A DNA stretch of 64,000 bases, from assembly GCA_021292165.1 (NCBI GenBank), contig CM037876.1, positions 39,480,575-39,544,574 on the forward strand, in the 5' to 3' direction. Each line of letters opens with the position of its first letter. Positions within the stretch are counted from its first letter, which is position 1. A model generated the notes under the pieces. It had not been told where the DNA came from. It worked only from the letters and a program-made list of their open reading frames with translations, and made no database searches. This stretch comes from Shinisaurus crocodilurus. Taxonomy: Eukaryota > Chordata > Lepidosauria > Squamata > Shinisauridae. Both the position numbers and the translations under genes were made by a program. Below, one piece after another: positions 11,201 to 21,544 of the stretch.

Positions 11201-11336
11201 CTTGGTTTGCATATAATGAGAAGCCACCATGGGTGAAATTCCCTGTGGGACTTTTTGCTGCAGCAGTGGCTGCCATTTTGAATATCCGAGCTGCAGAGGG
11301 GGAAGATGTAGCTTGTCGTTACATGCAAACCTGGCA
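11201..11336. mobile_element. Inverted-repeat fragment with TTTGCATATAATG ends
   Basis: Left end CTTGGTTTGCATATAATGAG has an imperfect complement at about 11312-11336 (CTTGTCGTTACATGCAAACC). A further direct copy of the end lies at 11425-11450 (GGGTTTGCACATAATGACAA). These resemble the ends of the larger element at 35331-36755. No flanking duplication is visible, so superfamily and limits are uncertain. Confidence 0.45.
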
Positions 11337-11754
11337 AGGGTAGGTTGTTGGGGTGGTTGAGAACCCATGGGCTGTATTAGGGTTGTGGGTGGCTTGTTAA
11401 CCACCCCAGCGACCCATCCTCACTGGGTTTGCACATAATGACAAGCTAAGGTGTGCGAACCTGTCCTGTGTGTGAGCTTCCCATTGGCATCTGATTGTGG
11501 AAACAGGATGCTGGTAGGTTTCTGGTCCGATCCAGTAGGATCACAGCGGGCAGGAAGAGTGGGTGGACAAAATGGAACAGGCGGGGAACAGACCGGGGAA
11601 CGCTGTGGTTGCATGTTCTTTTGCAACTGCAGATCTATTATTCGTTTATTACTGCCAGCCCTTTTGCAACTGCTTTAGATTGGTTGGGAATTGGACCTAC
11701 AACCAACAGCTCCTAGACAGGGACTTATCCCCTCAATGCTTTGCCAGCAAATAA
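11337..11754. other. Unrecognised sequence with one extra copy of the TTTGCACATAATG end
   Basis: Apart from the element end at 11425-11450, nothing is recognised. Overlapping 60-75 codon frames are shadows. The last eight bases (11747-11754) are the left duplication of the following hAT element. Confidence 0.45.
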
Positions 11755-12416
11755 CAGGGATGTTGAAGAGTCCTTGGTCTCGAGTCACGAGTCGAGTCAC
11801 GAGTCTTTGGACCCGAGTCTCGAGTCCGAGTCCGAGTCCTTGATCCAAAATGGTGACTCACGAGTCACGAGTCCTGAGTCACTCCCAAAACTGACTCCAC
11901 GAGTCCCTATTAAAATCAATGGGGTTTCCCCCCAACAAAATAAGGCTACTTCAGATGTGTGGCTTAATTTCAAAACTCTGCCACTGATTTTGGCAAGAAC
12001 AGACCAGGCAGACAAACCCAAAATAACCAGGCAGGCAGAGGAGGCTGGGAACCCCAAACAGGCAGGCAGAGGCAGCCAAACCCAAAATGTCTGACCCTAA
12101 CCCAAACCCCCCACAACAACACATCAATCAAAATAAATCTCAACACATCGTTGGGGCTGCACTCCTGGTAGCTGTCCATAGTGGCTGAGCAGCGGCGCGC
12201 CTCGCTTCCATGCGCTCTTCACCGGTGATCGCGCTCCTTCTGGCACAGCCAGAAGACTCGTCAACAGCCCAGGGATGTTGACGAGTCCTTGGTCTCGAGT
12301 CCCGAGTCGAGTCTCGAGTCCCATTAAAAATATTGGGACTCGAGTCCGAGTCGAGTCAGAGGGGGGACTCAGTCCGACTCACGAGTCGAGTCCTCGAGTC
12401 CGAGTCCCCATCCCTG
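11755..12416. mobile_element. Non-autonomous hAT element packed with GAGTC words
   Basis: A 662-bp element. It begins CAGGGATG and ends CATCCCTG (8-bp perfect inverted termini) and is bordered by the exact 8-bp duplication GCAAATAA at 11747-11754 and 12417-12424. An 8-bp duplication and CAGGG-type termini are diagnostic of hAT. Both subterminal zones are dense arrays of GAGTC/GACTC in words such as CTCGAGTCCGAGTC; clustered short subterminal motifs are transposase-binding sites in known hAT systems, so that role is a reasonable inference. A second copy of the left terminus sits inside at 12270-12292, delimiting a 147-bp mini-element that shares the right end. There is no transposase frame; the centre (11890-12250) is ordinary sequence. 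Confidence 0.92.
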
Positions 12417-12577
12417 GCAAATAATGCACCACACCCTACTGTAATTTATTGTAATTAATTATGACAGGGAGGAAGTGGAATTTAAATGAAAGGAGGGGAA
12501 GCTCTAGGCAAACGGTAATGACAAAACATTCAGAATATGGGGTACTCTTGCCAATCCTGAATTATTTATAATAATCC

Positions 12578-12580
<3 letters not shown>

Positions 12581-12608
<28 letters not shown>
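12581..12608 (+). repeat. Microsatellite (GT)14
   Basis: Fourteen uninterrupted GT units followed by a short T-run. Confidence 0.95.
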
Positions 12609-12611
12609 CTT

Positions 12612-13420
12612 TTTTTCTACTACAAAACTCAAAACAGCTAACAATTAAAATTTAAAAAATGTAAAACAACAAAAATAAAAATCAGTCACATAATAATAAA
12701 TAATACAATAATAAATGTAGCAGTGAGGCACACCAGCCCAACTGCAGTGACAGCAATAAGAATCTCAAGCAGCCTTCTGTTCCCCAAAGGCCGCCCAAAT
12801 GTCTTTATCAGTCAATGGAACATGTATAATGATAGGGCAGGAAGGGTCCTGAAGGAATTTCAAAGCACTGGAATCATGACTGAAAAAGCCCTATATCCTG
12901 TACCCATCCATCACCTTAGTCAGTGATGGGACATGGAGCAGATAGGGATGCTGGAGGAATTTGATCTTTGCAAATCCTGGTATGAACTGACCTGATCCAC
13001 ACTTCCCAGACTACTGTGCAGATCAGGACATAGCTGTATTTTCAGAGAAAAATACATTTAGAAATGCAGGTTTTGAGGTAAAATATATTTTAAAATGTGT
13101 ATTTAAATATGTATTTAATTGTGAATGTTCATGCAGATTATATGCCAGGTCTGACACTTCAGCATCCAGGAACTGCACCAGAACAAAGAGCACCCCCAAG
13201 CTGTGAGCTTGTGACTTAAAGGGTGGTGGTGTTCTCATCCATGGCAAGCTGGCATGGCTTGCCATAGATGAAAACAAGCATGGCTTGTTCTCATCCATGG
13301 CATCCATGGTGTTCTCATCCATGACAAGGTGTTCTCATCCATAGAATCTGATGAAAATCAGATAGAAAGAGCTGAGTACCATCAGCATACAGCTGATACT
13401 TCAGCACACATCTCTTGTTA
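12612..13420 (-). mobile_element. Decayed L2-like LINE, RT to 3' end
   Basis: Read from 13420 down: a remnant of the RT active site (about 13370-13412) reads YADGTQL, with Gly in place of the second catalytic Asp. Next come KSQAHSLGV (cf. KDQVHSLGV in the 2733-5880 copy), a C-terminal relic, and an A-rich 3' part near 12630-12715. Frames are broken throughout. Within it, at 13228-13345, TGTTCTCATCCAT recurs four times, a local expansion absent from the other copies. Confidence 0.65.
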
Positions 13421-14047
13421 AAATTGTCAGCAGTCTGATCTGCAGACGTACAAAGCTGAAGTAACTGAATTCAAACTGACTTTGTATGACTGATATCAGT
13501 GAGCCTAAGAGGCCAGTCCTATGAGGTTTTCCAGCTGTATGGTGGTGGGATGGTTTTAAAAGGAAAACAGGACCAAATTAGACAGGATAGGATACTGCTT
13601 TAGCTCTTACAGCATAATTGTTTTATGCTACAGCACTCAAGGCTAGGCAGGGATAGGTAGCTCATCAGTTTATCTCCACTTTCTGAAGAGTAACTTCCTA
13701 GCGGATCGGTCTGATACATTTTGTGGAATGTTTCTTGTAATGGGAAGGTTTGCAGAGGCTACAAACTGGACAAGGGAAGTGCTAATCCTTATGGATTCAA
13801 AAGATTAGTTTCCAGTTTAAAAAGGGATTAGAAGGTGGCACAAAAAGCTCCCACTTTCTCTGATTCATCCTTGATAATCTAACTCGGAAAGCATGCTAAA
13901 TTGTTATTATTCAGAGCTTTTTGGTTTGGCTGGACTTCAAAGAATTATGAAATTCAGAGCAATCCAGTAGTTATTATCTCCCTACAATTTTTACTTTCCT
14001 GGGTATGCAGTATGAGGGACAGGTGTGTGTCTGTGTGGTCACCACAT
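13421..14047. other. Unrecognised sequence
   Basis: No coding or repeat features recognised. Confidence 0.45.
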
Positions 14048-14080
14048 GCACACACACACACACACACGCACGCACGCGCG
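14048..14080 (+). repeat. Microsatellite (CA)n with CGCA variants
   Basis: About ten CA units grade into CGCACGCACGCGCG, an imperfect dinucleotide array. Confidence 0.9.
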
Positions 14081-15773
14081 CCCAGAAATGGCTGTGCCAA
14101 CTGGCCTGGCCGGCAACCTCTATCCCCTCCTCAAAGTGGTCCTCCTGTCAACCAAGGCTCTAAGCCTTTTGAATATATTGGGCTAACAATCTAAATAAAT
14201 TAAGATTTCCATTTCTTGGGGGGGGGGACAGCTCCATAAGTATAATCATACTCTACAATTACTGGCATCTTAATTATGCTAATATACCCAGAGCAACATG
14301 TAAAAAATTTAAAACACTACTGCAAATTCTCCATGTTAGAGTTTATAAGATGAAGTAATCTCTAAAATATAAAGCATGGATGGTCTTGGTCTATAAAACT
14401 GAGGTAAACTGTTCAGAATAACAGATTCACAGGATTCTGGATCCCCTGGCTTTAGTTTACCTCTAGCAAGGCCTATGAGTGTAATAAAATGAAATGGCAT
14501 GGCATGCATTTCTCTCTGAACTATGCCCTCTATTAATTCCATACCAGAAAGCTATGTACAGAAGGATAAAACAACAACAATCCTGTAATCCTTGAGGGCC
14601 AGATAGCATGGATTATGAATAGGTTTCTGGCTCTGTATACCTTAGAATCAGTCTGTTTCTCCCCAGCCCCTCACAAACTCAACAGTCAGCTCTGCGTCAC
14701 CTCTTGATAGCATGCTGGGGAGAAATAGGTGACATTTAGTTACATATTTTAAAACGGGTGTCATATTTTTTTAATGGTTTTCTCCCGGACCTCAGATTGC
14801 AGGTTTATAAATCTGATTACATTTTTTTTTTTAAGTGTGGCAAATTGTCTCTGACATTTTGAATAGTTGCACAAAAAAGGTCAAGAGTTATAGTAAGTAA
14901 TGTTGATCTGCCACATGATCACCCCACTTCCCCTGATTAACACACAGCTGAGGGCCAAAGCACAGAGCAGGAATGAACAAGGTCCATTAGGCCAAGATGC
15001 CTGCAGAGAAAATAGCTCTGGAGTCCGGATGACTCAGGCAACTATGTCAAGCCACGCAATGAAAATAGTGATGGGATTCTTTCCAGATTGCTATAGAGAA
15101 GGCTAAGTATACAGCATAATTTGAACATTTCAGGGAATTTGTTTTTCTGTGTTGTCCAGTTCTTGTATTCTAAGGGAATACAGGTGTCTTGGTCTATTTC
15201 CCATTTCCGTCCGCACATTAGAAGTGTATTGTTCTCAGAGAAACAGCAAGTTAAATAATTGGGTTCTCTTTCACTCTCTCTCTCTCTTTCTCTGCAGGGC
15301 TACTGTGTCTGTATCCCTGCAAGTGTCTGGAGCTGATTAAAAATTAGCACAAGCAAAACGAGGCATGGGGGTGGTGGGGAGGCATTCTTGCAATCACTTT
15401 ACTAAAAGTTTGTTCCTCCAAGAATATTAGCGCTCAAAAAGCATTTGTTGAATCAAAACCAGGCCAACAGAACATATGGCACTTAGATTTCTCGTAGATG
15501 AGGTCATTGTAAACTGTGATCTCTCCAAGAAGAGTTTTTCCCCCTACAGACATTCACACACCATCCTCAGACTTTAGTCATGATATACAGAATGAAATTA
15601 TTACTCTCTCAGCCCTTCATACAGTCTCAATCCTCTTCTCTCCACTCTGTTCTGGGAAGATATCCATAACATTCTAGAATTGCTAACAGATTGTAGTCTG
15701 GATTCAAGCCAAAACCATGTTTTGTGACTACTTTTACACAGTGGATTGACAGTGTTCCTGGAGGAGAAGGAGT
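14081..15773. other. Unrecognised AT-rich sequence
   Basis: No element or gene found in 1.7 kb. Minor features are a G-run at 14219-14228, T-runs at about 14822-14833 and a TC-rich stretch at 15270-15295. Confidence 0.45.
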
Positions 15774-15825
15774 AGTAGTCGTCGTAGTAGTAGCAATAAT
15801 TATTATTATGATTATTATTTGTTTT
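15774..15825 (+). repeat. Trinucleotide microsatellite (AGT)n/(ATT)n
   Basis: Interrupted AGTAGTAGTCGTCGTAGTAG, then AATAATTATTATTATGATT. Confidence 0.85.
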
Positions 15826-16748
15826 TGATGATTTAAGAGTCAGGTTTGCTAGGAATAGCGCAGGGTATTCCAAAATCACTTTTTATTTTCTTTATTAGGG
15901 GAAAAATAATATTAAAAGATACTTGTTGGAAAGTTGAGGCTGAAATCCCATGATCATTCACTTGGGAATATGTATTATTGGAATCAATGGACCTAATTTG
16001 TAATGGATAAGAATGAGTTGTAAGAAACAGTGTACGGAGCTTTCTTTGGAAACTGGATGGCCTATTCAGTACACTCTGTTCTGACAGTTTCACATGCCCA
16101 CTGCCTCTCTTTAGATTGTGTCAGTCTTTTAACCATCTGTGGCAGAAGTGAGCAATAGTGTGATCCAAACGCACAGCATTTATGGCATAACCTAACATGC
16201 CAGGTCATTCTGAACCTTCCTGCATCATAGTTTCTTTTTCAATAGACTTCTGGTTCGGTGCTCTCACAGTGGCTTGGAACTGGAAAATGTTCCCATTCAG
16301 GAGTGGCAATAGGGAGTAACTCTCAACTTCTGGAGGGGGTGGAAGAGGGGACATTGGACGTTGCCCACAGAGAGGGAGGTCCACGGGTGGAGAATGTCAG
16401 CTGCCAAAGACTGCTTTGTCGGGGCAGTGGAAAGTTCTGCAGCTCAAGAATGGTTTTGCTGCCTGAAGCAAAGGACAAGATGGCGTTCCATTCCCATTCC
16501 ACATGCCAGTCAACTGGACTGGCAGCTTATTCCCACTGTTTGCAATAGGAGGGAAATGGTTCAACAAGCAGAAGAAGAGGTGGTGGAGGACGGCATTCCT
16601 TCTTCTGTTCCACCCTGCTGAGTTCATGTCAGCAGGGTTTAAGATACGTCAGAAGCTCCAACATCAGTGCTCTCTGAATCAGAAGGTAGGATTGCCTTGT
16701 CCAGCTTGTAACTTCACATAGGGATGTACAAGAATATAGTTTTGATTC
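15826..16748. other. Unrecognised sequence
   Basis: No element ends found. Overlapping frames of 70-96 codons at 16258-16721 on both strands shadow each other and show no conserved motif. Confidence 0.45.
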
Positions 16749-16965
16749 ATTTTTATTTTATTTATTAGATTTCTATACCACCCAATAGGCAAAGCTCTCT
16801 GGGCAGTTCACAACAATTAATACCATAAAATACATGATAAAACACAATATAGAAGTTTAAAACTGCAGTATAAAACCAAAACCAAAATAAAACCTAGCAG
16901 CAGTGCAAAGATTTAAAATACAGTACTGTAACAGATTTAAAACAATAGAATTTAAAACAACTTAA
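16749..16965 (-). mobile_element. L2-like LINE 3' untranslated end
   Basis: The complement has the squamate LINE 3' phrase in which CCCAGAGAGCTTTGCCTATT leads to GGTATAGAAATCTAATAAAT and an AATAAA-type tail at 16749-16772. Upstream is A-rich untranslated sequence. No coding part remains. Confidence 0.6.
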
Positions 16966-17096
16966 ATTTGCACTAACGCAAAGGGGAGCACAATTTTTTT
17001 GGGGAAAGTCACACATTCCCAAGCCTGCAATTGCATTTGCAAAGTGTGCACTTTAAAAGGTGCCTTAAAATGTATATACACATGTGCATGCTTTAA

Positions 17097-17476
17097 GGGA
17101 ATAATATCATGGCCCCTTAGACAGTGCTCCGACCTTGGTTGGAGCTGGGAATCGGAGCTCCAATCCCCTGCCCCCGCTGCAGCCAACACGGAAAGAACCT
17201 CACTGGCTGCTGTCCGAGGTCAGGAAAGCAACCTCGGAGAACGGTTAAAGGGGGCATTTTGGGTGGTGGGGAGGTGAGGAGACTGGAGAGGCCAGGATAC
17301 AATGAAGCCACTCTAGCCTTCTTCCCTTCCTTTTCAAAATGCTGTCGTTAGACAACTGAAAATGGCCATCTAGCAAAAATGCAGAGCGGGAGGACTGAGG
17401 AGGTGAAAATCACCTCTGCAGCTCCTCCCTCCCTGCATTGGAGGAGCGTGAGCCTCATCTCCATAGGATTGCGCCC
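17097..17476. mobile_element. MITE family C copy (about 430-bp family, shortened)
   Basis: Right end CATAGGATTGCGCCC is preserved and followed by TTA. The left end (GGGAATAATATCATGGCCCC) is a degraded GGGCGCAATCCTATGG. The interior shares blocks with 56435-56860: TTAGACAACTGAAAATGGCC, AGCAAAAATGCAGAGCGGGA and GGAGAGGCCAGGAT. It has no coding capacity. Confidence 0.7.
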
Positions 17477-17479
17477 TTA

Positions 17480-17554
17480 GGCACAGCATGGCTGACAGGG
17501 GAATGCTGGGAATTGTACAATTCTTTTGGTCTAAGAATGCATAGGATTGCACCT
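17480..17554. mobile_element. Half copy of foldback MITE family A
   Basis: Retains the central GGGGAATGCTGGGAATTGTA and the right end GCATAGGATTGCACC, followed by TTA. The left arm is missing; the copy abuts the family C copy that ends at 17476. Confidence 0.6.
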
Positions 17555-17754
17555 TTAGTCTATGGTGGGGGGGAATGCATATCTGGGTGCTTACTTTAAA
17601 AAAATGTGCACTTTCCCCATTTGAACAAAAAGCAAAACAGAAGCTTGGAGAATCTTGGCAAGCTTGAGCATCACTGATCTTTCCATCCATACTCCCTTGT
17701 ACAACTTCATACCCAATCCCATGTCCTTCCATAAGCATTTTGCTGTTTGGAGAT

Positions 17755-17822
17755 GTTTTACACTGCCCTGATGGCTTTTTAGCAGATAAGGTGGTACAGA
17801 AATGGTAATAATAAATACATTT
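17755..17822 (+). mobile_element. LINE 3'-end scrap
   Basis: CTGCCCTGATGGCTTTTTAG, then AAGGTGGTACAGAAATGGTA and AATAATAAATA: a short plus-strand LINE 3' terminus of the kind seen at 10010-10090 in the other orientation. Confidence 0.4.
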
Positions 17823-17877
17823 TACATATAACACACTTTATCCTGGTTTTGTATTTTTTGCAGTAGTATAAGTGGCC

Positions 17878-17965
17878 CAACCCTCCCCTCTGCAAATTTA
17901 TTTATTAATACCTTGCTTTTCCTCCAACACCGCTACCCATTGTGGCTTTTATATGGTTCTTTGGG
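17878..17965 (-). mobile_element. LINE 3'-end scrap
   Basis: On the minus strand this is an AAAGCCACAATGGGTAGCGG phrase followed by an AATAAATAAA tail, typical of a LINE 3' terminus. Non-coding and diverged. Confidence 0.4.
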
Positions 17966-18221
17966 AATCTCCAGTCCAAGTAGTTTATAGTACAATATGC
18001 TTAACACCTTCTCCATTATGTGCCTTCATATTAATCACAGAAGAGCAAACGTTATGAATCTGTTGAAGGGGAAAGAAGACCAAAGAAAAAGCGATGGTGC
18101 TTTATTTTTATTAACTATTATTTAAAAAAAACAAACGATCAAAGATGCAGATATGTTAAAGTATATAATTTCTCTTACTGAAATGACCTACAAAATATAG
18201 AGTAGGCAGGAGATGCAAGTG

Positions 18222-18267
18222 TACGAGACCATTAATCATGCAGGAGACCATGATTAATGGTCTCGTA
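18222..18267. repeat. Perfect short inverted repeat (19-bp arms, 8-nt loop)
   Basis: TACGAGACCATTAATCATG at 18222-18240 is repeated exactly in inverse at 18249-18267 with an 8-base spacer. It is not part of a recognised MITE and not followed by a T-run on either strand, so no terminator role is implied. Confidence 0.9.
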
Positions 18268-18794
18268 ATAATGTACTCATTCCCCTTTCCTTGGCTCTTC
18301 TATGTGACACTGTAACAAAGCATGGCCTGAAATCTCTGGTTAATACAATTTGTAAGTAGAAATACCAGTTACCTGCAAACCTTCCTTCCCCATCTGTTAT
18401 TTTATTAGACAACCTGGAGAGAGATAATGTTCAAAATTGCCACACCAATATTCTGTATAAGGTGTGGGATGGAAAATGTGAGTGATAAAATTTATCAGCC
18501 ATTTGGTATCCATATGGTGTCCGCTAATGAAATTCATCTAGGCACATTCATTGTGCAATATTTAGTATGTTCAGATCAGAGATGTTTCTAAAAATTCTGA
18601 AGGCACAGTTTAAAAATTGGGGGGGGGGATTTTGGAAGGCCCCCAAGTTTTCACTGACCCACACTTGTAGTCTGCTTTTGCAAAATGTCAGTCTAAACAC
18701 TCTTCCCTAATACTAGTCAACTGGTCAGAATGCGCCCTATACACATTTTTCTATTTCCCTTTCCCAGATACAGGCTGCTTATGCTGCTCTACTC
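18268..18794. other. Unrecognised sequence
   Basis: No features recognised beyond a G-run at about 18620-18628. Confidence 0.45.
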
Positions 18795-18915
18795 CAGCGG
18801 TGGCCATCCAGATGTTTTGGCCTACAATTCCCATCATCTCTCTCTATTGGCTAGGGCTGATGGGAATTGTAGGCCAAACCACTTGGGGGGGATGGGGAGA
18901 AGTTATCCACCCCTG
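18795..18915. mobile_element. hAT-type foldback MITE (CCAGATGTT family)
   Basis: 121 bp starting CAGCGGTGGCCATCCAGATG and ending CCACCCCTG, with inverted internal arms (GGCCTACAATTCCCATCA and its complement). The flanks CTCTACTC and CTCTGCTG match at 6 of 8 positions, compatible with a decayed hAT duplication. Confidence 0.7.
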
Positions 18916-19326
18916 CTCTGCTGGATCATGATACCTCTCTCTTCTTGGTTTTGAGCCCTTCAGAAGTAGTAAGTAAAGCAAACTAGCCATGTTCTGAGGC
19001 TTTTGCTGGAAACTCTTCTGGTTCTGGTGAGTTCAGGGGAATTGGAGATAGGCAAAAGTGGGAGAAGATTAAGCTATTTTGAGGGGTCTGGAGAAAGTGG
19101 AGAGGCTTTTGGAGATGGAGTGGGGTGATTAACAGTAAAGGCAGGGATGGCAGCGACATTTTAATTAAAAAAAATGTTCTTGCTGCAACACCAAGTTCTT
19201 GCCACTTCAAGTGGAAACCTGAAGAATTCTAGCACATGTGTGTGTGTACCCTAACACAATTTTAAAAGGCAAAATAAGGGCAAAATAGGAACATGGTTTT
19301 ACCAGAAAGCAGGGACTGTTCCAGAT
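18916..19326. other. Unrecognised sequence
   Basis: No coding or repeat features recognised. Confidence 0.45.
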
Positions 19327-19418
19327 AAATAAGGCTGCAATCTTATTCCCACTTACTAGGGGAATAAGATTGAACTCCATGGGTCTTACTTCTGAGTAGA
19401 CTTGTATCTGCTGTAAGA
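19327..19418. mobile_element. MITE family B fragment
   Basis: Contains the diagnostic centre CATGGGTCTTACTTCTGAGT and a GGCTGCAATCTTATTC end. The same core (AATGGGACTTACT) occurs at 46898-46985, 53763-53835 and 62066-62150. An insertion or duplication of GGGGAATAAGATTG blurs this copy. Confidence 0.5.
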
Positions 19419-19539
19419 ACAGTTGGAGCACATCTTTTTAAAATGATCTGACCTTTGTTTCTTAACCATTTGGAGATGTGAACCAAAGTAAAATCTTATG
19501 CTCAGCCTGTACTAACATGATGGTTTTACATTTGTAGGG

Positions 19540-19720
19540 TAAGGGAGACAATAATTTGGTGGTTAAAGGAGAAGGGCTGAAAGGCAGACCACTGTGATTC
19601 TATTCCCTGCTCTGCCACAAACTTCCTCTGTGCCTAATACTTCCCATCTGTACAATCCTAGCCTTCTGCCCATGGCTGATGTGAGACTAAATTAATTCAT
19701 GTTTGTACAGTACATATGGA
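19540..19720 (+). mobile_element. Diverged tRNA-derived SINE
   Basis: A head with A-box-like TTTGGTGGTTAAAG and B-box-like TGATTCTATTCCC at tRNA spacing, followed by CTCTGCCACAAACTTCC, resembles the Sauria-type layout but is heavily diverged. The 3' end is not clear. This is a SINE relic, not a tRNA gene. Confidence 0.4.
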
Positions 19721-20076
19721 TATATTTGGATTCCCAAGTGAAGGCAACGAATGAATATTATTATTTCCATAGCAACAGGCAGTGTTATCAAAAGTACAAT
19801 TTATAGTTTCATTGTGGGATATCACCAAAGGACTAAAAGGCTGAACAATTCTTAAATGAAAAACTCACCTGCAATATAGAAGGCAGTTTTAAAAAAGAAG
19901 AATTTTAATTATGTAACCCCTCCCCCCCCCAGGTTCAGCCAGTGCCATGCTTTATTATTTTGTAATGTTAGTATTTCTATAAACCTGATCTGCAGTGGAT
20001 TAAAGAATATGGAATCATGCTATGGGACCAAACCATTTAGATCCATAGCCAATAATCCCTGTCTGTCCTACACTTA
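19721..20076. other. Unrecognised sequence
   Basis: No features recognised apart from a C-rich run at about 19919-19930. Confidence 0.45.
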
Positions 20077-20180
20077 GGGTGCAATCCTATGCAAGTTTAG
20101 ATAGAAAAAAGCCCTACAACTCCCAGCATGCCCCTGTCAGCCATGCCCCCCCCCATCTAATCATGCATAGGATTGCGCCT
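20077..20180. mobile_element. Foldback MITE, family A
   Basis: 104 bp from GGGTGCAATCCTATGCAAGT to GCATAGGATTGCGCC(T), flanked on both sides by TTA (20074-20076 and 20181-20183). The right half of the palindrome is partly deleted around the C-run at 20145-20152. Confidence 0.8.
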
Positions 20181-20437
20181 TTAGTGCTGGTTTAAACTTC
20201 AGTCCTGCTATGTGGAAGCCAGGTGGGGGGAAAAATTGTGTAATGAGTTCTCAGGCTGCTGGCATAGAATGAAGCATGACTTGCCCTGTGGATTCCCTGT
20301 AATAAGGAATGGCAGCATGGATATTCCCCATGTAATGTGGGTATCCATATCTCGAACCACTTTACTCAGAGCTTGTGAAAATCACCTCACAGAAATTGTT
20401 TCAATCAGCGTCTACAAAGCTGCTGTAACGTGCAGAG

Positions 20438-20623
20438 CAGTGGTCCTCAAGCTTTTCACACCTGGGACCCAGCTTTAGCCCAAACAAGTATTATGGAAGT
20501 CACTTCTTTTTTTGTTTTGTTTTTTAACCATAGATGTGTATGGTGGTAATGCTGTCCATACAACCCACCTTAGGTCAAGTTGTGACTAGTTGCGGGTCCC
20601 AACCCAACAGTTGAGGACCAATA
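20438..20623. mobile_element. Probable hAT-type MITE
   Basis: Starts CAGTGGTCCTCAAGCTTTTC and ends with the complement TTGAGGACCA; CAGTGGT-type termini are typical of hAT. No convincing 8-bp duplication survives at the flanks, and the right terminus is mutated. No coding capacity. Confidence 0.5.
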
Positions 20624-21132
20624 GGGTAGACCAGTCATCGGAAGTGATCCATATGACTCTCTCACTCATGGCTGCCAGTGGTTTTTGGTATACGTATGAC
20701 AGCTACATCTTTTTGTCAAAGATGTCAGTTGGCTTGTTCACTACCAGCAGAAAAAGCCATTTCCCGTGCCACAGCAAACTTTCTCAATGTAGACTGAGAG
20801 ACAGAATCAAATCTGCAAATGGTGAATGCAGTTCTCCACAAGCCAGGAGGTGTCATACAGAGAGGAAGGGGGAAATGCCCACCATAAGCATGGCAACGTA
20901 TGAACCATCACCAAAGGGCAGCTGTGCAAATAAAAGGTGACAACATTGTCATTTTTACACTGTGATACCATGTGTCATGTACTGGCCATTCCCACTTTCC
21001 ATGCAGTGTTATTTGTGGAGGTTATGTTCTGTTTTCAGTCATGTATTTTTTGATTCCATGACAGAGTATCAGACTCTGAGATTTCAAAAGGAATCTAGCA
21101 TTTTTGAACTTTAAAATAATTTCCAGTAGTGA
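20624..21132. other. Unrecognised sequence
   Basis: The plus-strand frame 20590-20940 (116 codons) starts inside the MITE and shows no conserved motif; I regard it as a chance frame. Confidence 0.4.
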
Positions 21133-21196
21133 TTTATCATGTATTTATTTCTACGTATTTTTACCCCACTCTTCTATCAAAGGCTTTCAAAGCAAT
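21133..21196 (-). mobile_element. LINE/SINE 3'-end scrap
   Basis: On the minus strand a CTTTGATAGAAGAGTGGGG phrase leads to an AAATAAATA tail, like the 3' terminus of LINE and Sauria SINE copies. It is directly joined to a plus-strand SINE fragment. Confidence 0.4.
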
Positions 21197-21360
21197 GGAG
21201 CTCACTGGGTGACTTTGGGTCAATCACAGACTCTCAGCCTACTCTACCTCGCAGGGTTGTTGTGAGGACAAAAATGGAGAGGAGGAAGACCATGTAAGCT
21301 GCCTTGGGTTTCTTGCAAGAGGAAAAAAGGAGGGATATAAATGTAATAATAAAAATAAAA
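21197..21360 (+). mobile_element. Sauria-type SINE, 5'-truncated
   Basis: Begins at GAGCTCACTGGGTGACTTTG, then CAATCACAGACTCTCAGCC, CCTCGCAGGGTTGTTGTGAG and GTAAGCTGCCTTGGGTTTC, and ends in AATAATAAAAATAAAA. It matches the body and BovB-like tail of the complete copy at 59698-59935. The tRNA-like head is missing, so the copy has no promoter. Confidence 0.85.
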
Positions 21361-21474
21361 CTCAGAACCAGGCTTAAAAAACATAACTGCCCACCCTCAA
21401 ACTCAGAAAATAGTTCTGATTATTCTAAGCCCAACATAAAACCAAATGGGACCCCTTTGTGCCCCCAATGGAGG

Positions 21475-21475
21475 T

Positions 21476-21541
<66 letters not shown>
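21475..21541 (+). repeat. Compound microsatellite (TG)n(AG)n
   Basis: About 13 TG units followed by 20 AG units; same order and phase as 9595-9646. Confidence 0.95.

Positions 21542-21544
<3 letters not shown>

Noticed and set aside
11755..12416. CRISPR-like or satellite array, because of the repeated CGAGTC words
   Set aside because: Repeats are too short and irregular, with no spacers; exact hAT termini and an 8-bp duplication explain the block.
20438..20623. Clean hAT insertion with 8-bp duplication
   Set aside because: The termini are hAT-like, but the flanks do not match, so the duplication is not claimed and the element is listed with reduced confidence.
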